This document shows positions 1 through 5,729 of a stretch of 5,819 nt of DNA, piece by piece. The position numbers were made by a program, and so were the translations under genes. The notes under the pieces are model-generated. The model was not told the origin of the DNA and ran no database searches. It saw only the letters and a list, made by a program, of their open reading frames with translations. The stretch is from Chloroflexota bacterium (GTDB taxonomy: Bacteria > Chloroflexota > Dehalococcoidia > Lucifugimonadales > JADFKI01), in assembly GCA_009838595.1 (NCBI GenBank), contig VXRI01000380.1:1-5819 (forward strand), in the 5' to 3' direction. Each line of letters starts with the position of its first letter. Positions within the stretch are counted from its first letter, which is position 1.

Positions 1-60
1 GTTTACGATAGAGTGCCTAAAATTTTCGCCATCGACAAACACACAAGTTCTGCCAACCAT
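1..60 (-). CDS. Partial NYN-domain (LabA/DUF88, PIN-like) protein, N-terminus only
   Basis: Reading the minus strand from ATG at 60-58 gives 20 open codons, MVGRTCVFVDGENFRHSIVN, running off the window edge. The VFVDGEN string followed by a basic/aromatic residue is the hallmark first strand and acidic motif of NYN domains, PIN-like nuclease folds in which this Asp helps bind the catalytic metal; family members are thought to act on RNA. A GGAG Shine-Dalgarno at 70-67 sits 6 nt before the ATG, which supports this start. The gene lies 135 nt after sucD and directly behind an intrinsic terminator whose T-tract touches the GGAG. Only the first motif is visible, so length, remaining catalytic residues and any C-terminal domain cannot be judged. 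Confidence 0.72.
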   Translation of the reverse strand, partial: MVGRTCVFVDGENFRHSIVN

Positions 61-70
61 GAGTTTCTCC

Positions 71-102
71 AAAAAAAGGCGGCAAACACGCGGTCTGCCG
101 CC
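71..102 (-). terminator. Strong Rho-independent terminator after sucD, inside the leader of the NYN gene
   Basis: On the minus strand GGCGGCA (102-96) pairs perfectly with TGCCGCC (84-78) around an 11-nt loop and is followed at once by seven T residues (77-71). This is a textbook intrinsic terminator for transcription coming from sucD, whose stop is about 94 nt upstream. It also lies downstream of the promoter-like site at 170-142 and immediately before the NYN ribosome binding site, so it could control that gene by read-through. Confidence 0.88.
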
Positions 103-115
103 AAGCGTTCTGACA

Positions 116-132
116 CTTAGGAAGCACCTAAG
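116..132 (-). promoter_or_regulatory. Small leader hairpin upstream of the terminator
   Basis: CTTAGG (132-127) and CCTAAG (121-116) form a perfect 6-bp stem with a 5-nt loop in the putative leader between the promoter-like site and the terminator. It has no T-tract of its own. It may be a structural part of an attenuator-like leader or chance; no known riboswitch class is recognised. Confidence 0.35.
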
Positions 133-141
133 CTTATTTAT

Positions 142-170
142 AATTTAATGGCATCAGCGGGTATTGTCAA
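142..170 (-). promoter_or_regulatory. Sigma-70-like promoter for the NYN gene
   Basis: A consensus -35 box TTGACA (170-165) is followed after exactly 17 nt by TAAATT (147-142), a 4/6 match to TATAAT that keeps the first, second and last bases. The surrounding stretch is AT-rich, unlike the coding DNA. Transcription would start near 135 and run through the hairpin at 132-116 and the terminator before reaching the NYN start codon at 60. Confidence 0.55.
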
Positions 171-195
171 CCCGATTTTGTAGGTTCGAGAACAG

Positions 196-1074
196 TCAAC
201 GACTGATAACCTGCGCGAAAGTATCCCCGATTTCGCCCGGACCCGGCACTATCGCCACGCCCGCTGCGGCGAGCGCTTTTTCTTTTTCTTCGGCGCGCGC
301 CGCCCTGCCGGTTATGACCGCGCCGGCGTGTCCCATCCGCTTGCCCGGCGGTGCGCTGCGTCCCGCTATGAACGCCGCCATCGGCTTATTGAATTCGCTG
401 CTGATGTACTCGGCGGCTTCTTGTTCTCGCGTGCCGCCGTTTTCGCCAATCTTCACCACGCCGTCCGTATCGTCGTCGGCGTTGAACATCTTCTGGATGT
501 CCACGAACGACGAGCCGTTCACCGGATCGCCGCCGATGCCCACGCAAGACGACTGCCCGATTCCGAGCGCGGTGAGTTGGCTGACGGCTTCGTAGGTCAG
601 CGTGCCGCTGCGCGATACTACTCCAATCCTGCCGGGCGCATGGATGGCGCCGGGCATTATACCGACCTTCACGCGTGCGCCGGGCGTAATCATGCCTGGG
701 CAGTTGGGGCCAATGAGCCTGACGGGCTTGTCGCGGATGTAGCGTTTGACGGCTATCGTATCCATGATTGGGATGCCCTCGGTGATGCAGGCGATAGTGG
801 GTATGCCCGCGTCCACCGACTCCACGATAGCGTCCGCCGCGAACGGGGGCGGCACAAATATCAGAGCGCAGTTCGCCTGCGTGTCGTCCACCGCCTGTCG
901 CACGGTGTTGAACACCGGAACATCGCCGTCGAAGACCTGCCCGCCGCGCCCCGGCGTTACACCGGCGACAAGGTTTGCGCCGTACTCGCGGCAGCGCAGC
1001 GCGTGGAAACTGCCCTCTCTGCCGGTAATGCCCTGCACGAGCAGGCGCGTATTTTCGTCAACAAGGATTCCCAT
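196..1074 (-). CDS. sucD: Succinyl-CoA synthetase (succinate-CoA ligase) alpha subunit
   Basis: 292 residues, the usual family length. This subunit binds CoA and carries the phosphohistidine that passes phosphate between succinyl-CoA and the nucleotide bound by SucC, in the cytosolic TCA cycle. Visible motifs are the N-terminal CoA-binding Rossmann region with GITGREG (15-21), GPNCPGMITP (122-131), SRSGTLTYE (154-162) and the active-site GKRMGHAGAV with His249. The normally conserved GEIGG reads GENGG (210-214): the Glu that positions the histidine is kept, but the neighbouring hydrophobic residue is Asn. I chose ATG at 1074 over an in-frame TTG at 1104 because the family begins MGILVDENT; an AAGGA (1091-1087) lies 12 nt upstream, rather far. 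It starts 36 nt after the broken PIN gene, far from its partner sucC. A malate-CoA ligase alpha subunit (MtkB) is a related alternative I cannot exclude. Confidence 0.95.
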   Translation of the reverse strand: MGILVDENTRLLVQGITGREGSFHALRCREYGANLVAGVTPGRGGQVFDGDVPVFNTVRQAVDDTQANCALIFVPPPFAADAIVESVDAGIPTIACITEGIPIMDTIAVKRYIRDKPVRLIGPNCPGMITPGARVKVGIMPGAIHAPGRIGVVSRSGTLTYEAVSQLTALGIGQSSCVGIGGDPVNGSSFVDIQKMFNADDDTDGVVKIGENGGTREQEAAEYISSEFNKPMAAFIAGRSAPPGKRMGHAGAVITGRAARAEEKEKALAAAGVAIVPGPGEIGDTFAQVISR

Positions 1075-1110
1075 TGGTTCGTTTGTTCCTTTCGGTTGGT
1101 TCAAAAAGTA

Positions 1111-1589
1111 TCAGCCGCAAATTGACAGGCGTATGAAGCCAAATTCAACTTGAGCTTGGCAAAAATCTGAGTCGTATGCGAGCGAAATCCCACAATTTCG
1201 CTGGTTGATGCAGACGAAGTTTGCACAATCCACTATGCTCCAGTGCCTATCAGAATGAGATATGACTACTTCGACGGCCCTGTCTTCAAATGCTGCTGCG
1301 TTTCAATAGAAGTAGTGTGCTGCACCAAATCCAACAGGTTAAGCGCCCAGTCATGCCTCGCAACTACTCTGCCGTTTAGAAGCGTCAAGGCTTCGAAGTG
1401 TGTCCAGTTGGTTGTTACAGGCTGCAAACCTCTTCCGATTATAGCCTCCCAAGTATATCTTGCGTGGTTGTAGCGCTCGTCGCGCACATTCATAAGCGCT
1501 ATCCAGAAACTGGCATCAACGAATATCTCACCTATGTAACCTTCAAGAATTTCGGATATTTGTGATGACGGGATCATCCTGTTAGACAT
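1111..1589 (-). pseudogene. PIN-domain (VapC-like) toxin gene, split by a single-base frameshift
   Basis: The upstream part (1589-1266) encodes a PIN-domain N-terminus with VDASFWIAL (Asp25 as first metal ligand) and THFEALTLL (Glu66). It then drifts into unrelated sequence and stops. From about 1302 the -1 frame carries what should follow: AFEDRAVEVV, then WSIVDCANFV with the third conserved Asp, and AYDSDFCQAQVEFGFIRL, ending at TGA 1113-1111. Joining the frames near 1290-1310 restores a 159-residue protein with all four acidic positions, as expected of a VapC-type RNase of a type II toxin-antitoxin pair. A one-base deletion, a sequencing error or programmed -1 slippage could explain it; I see no classical slippery heptamer in the right phase. 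Its ATG is 3 nt after the stop of the preceding gene, the tight spacing usual in toxin-antitoxin operons. The start may instead be ATG 1577. Confidence 0.75.
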
Positions 1590-1592
1590 ACA

Positions 1593-2036
1593 CTAGCTAT
1601 CCTGATTTTCGTACGCTTCTCTTTCAGCATCTAGCTTCTTGAATAAATCTTCCATCCATTTCAAGGTTTCTTCGCTTTGCTTATGTCTTGGGTATGAAAT
1701 CGTGTCAAGCTTAGCCAGAAACTCTTTTGTGGAGGCAAGCATTCCTTCGTCCAAGTATTGTGTAGGGACTTCAAGCCCCGCATCGTAACGAATTATTTCA
1801 ATTCTTGCCCTTTTTATATCGTCGTATTCAAAACCGAACGCTTTTAGGAAATCGGTTATCTCGCTATGATGCAGTCTGTCCTACCCATTCGATATTATGA
1901 CCTTTGTAGATCCGTCAGGCGACTCCACCTGCAAGCCATCACTTTTCAGGCGCTTATATCTGAAGTGATACACTTTCTTCAAGCATTCAGCGAAAGTCAG
2001 GACTGGAATGTCTGCCGGCTTCGCTTCGTCCCTCAT
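1593..2036 (-). pseudogene. Unrecognised gene, likely antitoxin partner, interrupted by an in-frame TAG
   Basis: ATG at 2036 follows a purine-rich Shine-Dalgarno (GGGAAGG) a few bases upstream and opens a 51-codon reading frame ending in ...TKVIISNG and TAG (1883-1881). The same frame then stays open for 95 more codons to TAG 1595-1593, with gene-like sequence (ITDFLKAFGFEYDDIKRAR, later ETLKWMEDLFKKLDAEREAY, predicted helical and charged). No ATG, GTG or TTG lies near the beginning of the second half. The simplest reading is one 147-residue protein broken by a nonsense change, for example from TGG or CAG. I do not recognise the family. Its place 3 nt before a PIN-domain gene suggests an antitoxin. 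The VOC gene ends 28 nt upstream. A separate 51-residue protein is the alternative. Confidence 0.6.
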
Positions 2037-2064
2037 AATCCCTTCCCTTTGCCTGACTTTTCTA

Positions 2065-2484
2065 CTAATCTTGCCCCTGCTCGAAATTAACCTGCCAGTT
2101 AATGCCGAACTTGTCTGCGCATGAGCCGAAGTACGATCCCCAGAACATATCCTGCATCGGCATCGTAACCGCGCCGCCATCTGACAGCGCGCTAAACAGC
2201 GACTCCGCGTGCTCGCGGCTCTCCGGGCTGACGCTGATGGAGAAATTGTTGCCGGATACGAGCGTCAACCCCATGTTGGACGGAATATCGCTACCCATAA
2301 GGATATTATCGCCTATCGGAAACGAGACATGCATCACCTTGTCCTGTTCGCCCTCAGGCGGTTGATACTCGCCCGGAGCGTCGCCGAAGGTCTGAAAAAT
2401 CATAAACTCGCCGCCAAACACGGAGCGATAAAAGTCAAAAGCCTCGCGGCAATTGCCGTCAAAGTTCAAATAAGTGTTGAGCAT
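2065..2484 (-). CDS. VOC-fold protein, PhnB/glyoxalase-like
   Basis: 139 residues, typical of single-domain PhnB-like members of the vicinal oxygen chelate superfamily. Seen in the sequence: the N-terminal YLNFDGNCREAFDFYRSVFGGEF (4-26) signature, VMHVSFPIGDNILMGSD (50-66), and the C-terminal WGSYFGSCADKFGINWQVNF (115-134), whose DxFGxxWQ pattern closes the second beta-alpha-beta module. The fold can support dioxygenase, glyoxalase or binding roles, and this subfamily has no established substrate, so none is assigned. Start ATG 2484 is preceded by a strong GGAGGA (2493-2488) only 3 nt away, a short spacing. It lies 182 nt after the selenoprotein gene and 28 nt before the next ORF. Confidence 0.9.
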   Translation of the reverse strand: MLNTYLNFDGNCREAFDFYRSVFGGEFMIFQTFGDAPGEYQPPEGEQDKVMHVSFPIGDNILMGSDIPSNMGLTLVSGNNFSISVSPESREHAESLFSALSDGGAVTMPMQDMFWGSYFGSCADKFGINWQVNFEQGQD

Positions 2485-2508
2485 CAGTCCTCCAATGGTA
2501 TTGATTGC

Positions 2509-2540
2509 CCGTAGTGTGTGCCGGCCGTAGTGTATGCCGG
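2509..2540. repeat. Tandem 16-bp repeat, two copies
   Basis: CCGTAGTGTGTGCCGG (2509-2524) is followed directly by CCGTAGTGTATGCCGG (2525-2540), one mismatch in 16. It lies in the leader of the VOC gene, 25 nt before its start codon. Function unknown; it may be a duplication at the edge of an intergenic repeat element. Confidence 0.8.
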
Positions 2541-2584
2541 TAATGTAGCTGATTTCTGTACGCGATATGGCATTATCCGCAGGA

Positions 2585-2600
2585 GCGACCGACCGGTCGC
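2585..2600. repeat. GC-rich palindrome in the selenoprotein-VOC spacer
   Basis: GCGACC (2585-2590) and GGTCGC (2595-2600) form a perfect inverted repeat around GACC, and the core GACCGGTC is itself palindromic. Flanking GCAGG (2579-2583) and CCTGC (2618-2622) are also complementary. No T-tract follows on either strand, so it is not a standard terminator. It resembles dispersed intergenic palindromes found in many copies in some environmental genomes. The rest of the 182-nt spacer holds an ATAAATGC direct repeat (2632-2639, 2643-2650) and no gene I can support. Confidence 0.5.
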
Positions 2601-2666
2601 CCCTACCGTCGTTGCGCCCTGCACATTCAACATAAATGCACGATAAATGCGCGGCTGTGTTGTTCC

Positions 2667-4307
2667 TTACGGCATGTACTGGTCGATGCCAACTGTGGAC
2701 GCGCCCTCGCCGGTGGGCATCACCAGCGTCTTGGCGCGGTCTGCCCCCACGACCACGATGAACCAGCGGTCAACGCTTTCCAGCAGCGGCACTTCGAGGT
2801 CCAACCTCTCTTGCTCGGTCTTGTCTTTCAACCATTGCCACTGCTGTCCCACGCGCGCGTCGTCTATCGGCATGTAGTGCATCATCTTGCCAAGGCTCAT
2901 GTTCGCGTTGTAGTGGATGAACTGCTTCGCCTCTTGCTTGGAAAAACCTTCGCCACCCACTGGTCGCGCGACATCCGGCGGCATGAATATCAGGCGCTCG
3001 TTGGTGTGGCGCGCGCCCATGCCGCGAGTGCCGAATGTGCTGCCGTAGGCGATGGTCTTGAGCAGATCGTCGGCGTCGGTATTACCCTGGTCTTGCACAT
3101 CCAGCTCGCCGTCCGTGATGAACACGCTGACCGCGCTTTCGTCCGCGCGGAAGCCCTGATCGACATGGAACGGCTGCCAAGGGCTCATCTCTTCGTTCTC
3201 CGCGATGCAGTGCACGAACTTGCGCGTGGTGCCAATGGTGTCCATGTCCATCTGACCGGGATACCAGTAGCCCAGATTGCGCAGGCACAGCGAGAACGCG
3301 CGCCCGATGGTGATGTTCACCTCGTTGTCGCGGCCCGGACCAAGCCCTGAGCGCGGGTTGATGCCGATTTTCTTGGCGATAGGCCCATTGACCACCAGCA
3401 TTGGCGCGTGCGGGCTGGTGGACATCAGCAGCGACTTGCCGCCATGTTCGCCGACTTCCGACAGCGCCTTGACCGCCGCGATGATGACCGGCATATGTTC
3501 CGGCTTCGCGCCTGCCATAGCCGCGTTGATGGCTATCTTCTCCACCGTCGCCAGTCCGAATCCGGGCGGCATGTCGCACACCAAGTCGTAGCGATCCAGC
3601 CCTGTGCCCGCCACAAGAGCGGCGACGGCTTTTTCGGTCGGCGGGTGCAGAATCAGCGAGTCGCCCCAGTCGCGCATCAGCCACTGCTCGTTCATCTTCA
3701 GGATGGTGTCCCAGCGGTCTTCGCCCTCGAATCGTTCGACGGCAGTCGCGGTGTCGCGCTCGCGGCGTCCGTGCTCTTTGTCGATGGTGAGAACTTCGAT
3801 TATTTCGTCGATAACCGCTTCGGTCTGGCTGACGCACAGATCCGGCGCGAGGTTGCGGTAGATGCGCGGCACGATGACGAACTGCAGGTCGGGCATCGCG
3901 AACGCGCGCGAACTTGCGATGGCGTCTTCTTCGAAGCGCCCGGATACGATTGGGATGGCGGGCTTGCCCGTCTTCTCAATCTCAATCATGTCGTGGACCA
4001 TCCACGACGCGCATGTCCCTCAATCGGCTGTGGCGCCGATGACGACATCACACTCCTTTGCGGCTTGCTGCACGATGGGCGGCGGCGCAGGATAGTTGCC
4101 ACCGGTGTAGAACTTGACCTCGACATTGCTGAAGCGCTCTTGCAGCATCTCACCTGCGCGATTGAGGGCGAGGTCGCCGCCGTGCGTGCCGGACCAGAGC
4201 AGCCCGACGGTCTTGTTGTCCAGCGTGTCAGGGCGCGGGCTGATAGTCAGCGAGTTTATCAATCCACGCTGCTGCCCAATTGGATTTAGAACTTCGAGTA
4301 GGTACAT
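2667..4307 (-). CDS. UGSC-family selenoprotein (Sec-Gly-Thr-Cys), 546 residues with in-frame UGA read as selenocysteine
   Basis: The frame opens at ATG 4307, runs 95 codons to TGA (4022-4020), and continues in the same frame for 450 codons to TAA (2669-2667). Across the TGA the protein reads GATAD-U-GTCASWMVHDMIE, so Sec96 and Cys99 form a UxxC redox motif after a Rossmann-like stretch (KTVGLLWSG at 32-40, CDVVIGATAD at 86-95), as in UGSC-family (seleno)proteins; the Sec region of glycine reductase GrdB is similar from memory. A SECIS-like hairpin follows. The first ATG after the TGA (4001) has no Shine-Dalgarno, which argues against two genes. Residues 1-170 form the UGSC domain, 170-200 are charged and linker-like, and 200-546 form a second conserved-looking domain (MPPGFGLATVEKIAINA near 246-262, CIAENEEMSPWQPFH near 367-381). 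No signal peptide or membrane helix is evident. Thiol/selenol redox chemistry is inferred; the substrate is unknown. It lies between sucC and a VOC gene. Confidence 0.88.
3990..4008 (-). promoter_or_regulatory. Bacterial SECIS element (Sec insertion hairpin)
   Basis: Read on the minus strand, GTCGTGGA (4008-4001) pairs perfectly with TCCACGAC (3997-3990) around the 3-nt loop TGG. The stem begins 12 nt after the TGA, and the loop G in second position is 21 nt after it. Bacterial SECIS models call for a stem with a small apical loop, a G in the first two loop positions, and about 16-37 nt from the UGA to the loop; all are met. Weaker pairing is possible below (CATG at 4015-4012 with CATG ending at 3987). 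It is translated as part of the protein and would bind SelB carrying Sec-tRNA. Confidence 0.85.
4020..4022 (-). other. In-frame UGA selenocysteine codon (Sec96)
   Basis: Plus-strand TCA is TGA on the coding strand. It is in phase with both the upstream 95 codons and the downstream 450 codons, sits at the U of a U-G-T-C motif, and is followed by the hairpin at 4008-3990. A Cys homologue would carry TGT or TGC here. Confidence 0.87.
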
Positions 4308-4456
4308 TTTGTATCTCCTTTTCGGCAATTACTGCTTGCCACTGTGTCTTGAATTGCGGTAGTCAGGTTCAGGCGACGATTCGTCAAAAAGTATGCCCTT
4401 GCGCTAATGCTCGATGCGGCGGGCGTTAGCCCAACCGGCATCTCCTCATCCGTCAT
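4286..4456 (-). CDS. Doubtful small ORF between sucC and the selenoprotein gene (56 codons)
   Basis: ATG 4456 opens a 56-codon frame ending TAA 4288-4286, which overlaps the first 22 nt of the selenoprotein gene in another frame. An AGGG lies about 6 nt before the ATG. The peptide (MTDEEMPVGLTPAASSISAR...) is Ser/Thr/Arg-rich, has no motif I recognise, and its last part necessarily reads through the Shine-Dalgarno and start of the next gene. It could be a leader ORF coupled to the selenoprotein, but chance is at least as likely. The rest of the 182-nt spacer shows only a short GGGC/GCCC hairpin (GGGCTAACGCCC) with no T-tract. Confidence 0.2.
   Translation of the reverse strand: MTDEEMPVGLTPAASSISARAYFLTNRRLNLTTAIQDTVASSNCRKGDTKCTYSKF
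4315..4320 (-). promoter_or_regulatory. Ribosome binding site that sets the selenoprotein start
   Basis: AAGGAG on the minus strand, 7 nt before ATG 4307. It lies inside the longer frame that would begin at TTG 4328, which makes the TTG start unlikely and fixes the protein start at MYLLEVLNPIG. Confidence 0.85.
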
Positions 4457-4489
4457 GATAGACCCTGTGAGCGTAGATTTGCGTCGAGA

Positions 4490-5653
4490 CTATGAGACGA
4501 CCGCATCCTTAATCGCTCCTGCCGCGCCGCTCAGATCGTCAACCAGAGTCACATCGAGGCTGGATTCGGAGAGAATGCGCCGTCCTTCATCTGCGTTCGT
4601 GCCGAGCATGCGGACGACCATAGGGCGAACGGCATGAGGCGCGGCTTCGGCTGCCATCAGGAATCCGCGCGCCGCCACATCGCAGCGCAGTATGCCGCCG
4701 AATATGTTCACGAGCACAAGCTCTACGGATTTATCCGACAACACGATATTGAGCGCCTGCGCTACCTTGTCTTCGTCCGCGCCGCCGCCTATGTCCAGGA
4801 AGTTCGCCGGCTTCGCGCCGCCGGACAGAACCACGTCCATAGTCGCCATAGCCAAACCCGCGCCGTTGACGATGCAACCCACGCTGCCATCCAGCTTGAC
4901 ATAGTTGATGTCGTACTTGCGCGCTTCGACCTCGCCTTCGTCTTCTTGCTCCGCGTCGTAGAACTCATTCAAATCTCTGTGTCGGAACATCGCATCGTCG
5001 TCGAAGTTAAGCTTGGCGTCAACCGCGAGCGCGCGACCATCCGTGGTGATGACGAGCGGATTGATTTCCGCCAGCGAGCAGTCGTTCTCCTGAAACGCGC
5101 GGCACAGGTTTTCGATGAGGGCGCCGACCGGACGGACTAGCGAGCCGTCAAGGTTCAAGCCGTATGCTAGGCTTCTGCCCTGAAACGGCTGAAACCCAAG
5201 CACGGGGTCTATCACCGCGCGCAGGATTTTTTCCGGAGTTGCGTCAGCGACCTCTTCTATCTCCATGCCGCCCGCCTCGCTAGCAATGACTACGATGCCC
5301 TCTGCCGCGCCGTCTATCACCACGCCCAGATAAAGCTCGTCCGCCACATCGATTGCCTCTTCGACCAGCACTTGGCGCACCGGCACGCCTTCCGGTCCCG
5401 TCTGGAATGTTACCAGATTCGTGCCGAGGATGGATGCGGCGAATTCTGCCGCCTCAGCCGCCGAAGCAACCAACTTGACGCCGCCCGCCTTGCCGCGTCC
5501 GCCGGCATGCACCTGCGCCTTGACGACCGCATTGCCGCCGAGCGTTTCGACCAAATTCGCGGCTTCCTCCGGCGTGTACGCTACGCCGCCCTCAGGCACC
5601 GGCACGCCGTACTCGCTCAATATCCGTTTCGCCTGATACTCGTGTATTTTCAT
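4490..5653 (-). CDS. sucC: Succinyl-CoA synthetase (succinate-CoA ligase, ADP/GDP-forming) beta subunit
   Basis: 387 residues, the standard SucC length. The beta subunit binds the nucleotide and Mg2+ through an N-terminal ATP-grasp fold and joins SucD to make succinate, CoA and ATP or GTP from succinyl-CoA. Visible: the family start MKIHEYQAK; KAQVHAGGRGKAGGVK (45-60), the nucleotide-binding loop; AEINPL (195-200) and DAKLNFDD (212-219), the Mg2+/nucleotide site; GSVGCIVNGAGLAMATMD (256-273), LDIGGGA (287-293) and VNIFGGILRCD (315-325) of the C-terminal ligase domain that contacts CoA and the alpha subunit. Nucleotide preference cannot be told from sequence alone. ATG 5653 is chosen over TTG 5668 because it gives the family N-terminus; the Shine-Dalgarno is weak (GAGAG). 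sucD is not adjacent but about 3.4 kb downstream on the same strand. A malate-CoA ligase beta subunit (MtkA) is a close alternative. Confidence 0.95.
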   Translation of the reverse strand: MKIHEYQAKRILSEYGVPVPEGGVAYTPEEAANLVETLGGNAVVKAQVHAGGRGKAGGVKLVASAAEAAEFAASILGTNLVTFQTGPEGVPVRQVLVEEAIDVADELYLGVVIDGAAEGIVVIASEAGGMEIEEVADATPEKILRAVIDPVLGFQPFQGRSLAYGLNLDGSLVRPVGALIENLCRAFQENDCSLAEINPLVITTDGRALAVDAKLNFDDDAMFRHRDLNEFYDAEQEDEGEVEARKYDINYVKLDGSVGCIVNGAGLAMATMDVVLSGGAKPANFLDIGGGADEDKVAQALNIVLSDKSVELVLVNIFGGILRCDVAARGFLMAAEAAPHAVRPMVVRMLGTNADEGRRILSESSLDVTLVDDLSGAAGAIKDAVVS

Positions 5654-5718
5654 TCTGCATTCTCTCAATTGGATTTATTCGTAGGTAATCGGTAACAATT
5701 GGGGCTCTCTCGCTCAGT

Positions 5719-5724
5719 ATTATA
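5719..5724 (-). promoter_or_regulatory. Probable -10 box of the sucC promoter
   Basis: A perfect TATAAT on the minus strand, 65 nt before the sucC ATG, in a non-coding upstream region. No good -35 hexamer is found 16-18 nt further up (ATGATA at 17 nt), so the promoter may depend on an activator. The remaining upstream sequence to the window end shows no gene I can support. Confidence 0.5.
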
Positions 5725-5729
5725 CGGAT

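Noticed and set aside
328..1125. Plus-strand ORF of 265 codons
   Set aside because: Antisense shadow of sucD, which has clear active-site motifs on the minus strand.
1181..1202. Perfect 8-bp inverted repeat AGCGAAAT/ATTTCGCT with a 6-nt loop
   Set aside because: It lies inside the restored C-terminal coding part of the PIN gene, with no T-tract on either side, so I do not call it a terminator or operator.
1881..1883. TAG read as pyrrolysine or another recoded residue
   Set aside because: TAG also ends sucC, the VOC gene and this same gene's second half, and no recoding signal or pyl gene is seen; a nonsense mutation or sequence error is simpler.
2667..4001. A separate 444-residue gene starting at ATG 4001
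   Set aside because: There is no Shine-Dalgarno before this ATG; the sequence upstream is in frame, in family context (U-G-T-C-A-S-W) and leads back through TGA to a good start at 4307. The ATG also sits in the SECIS hairpin loop and stem.
3408..4289. Long plus-strand ORF of 293 codons
   Set aside because: It is the antisense shadow of the selenoprotein gene; the translation is Arg/His/Ala-rich without motifs, and the minus strand encodes recognisable protein.
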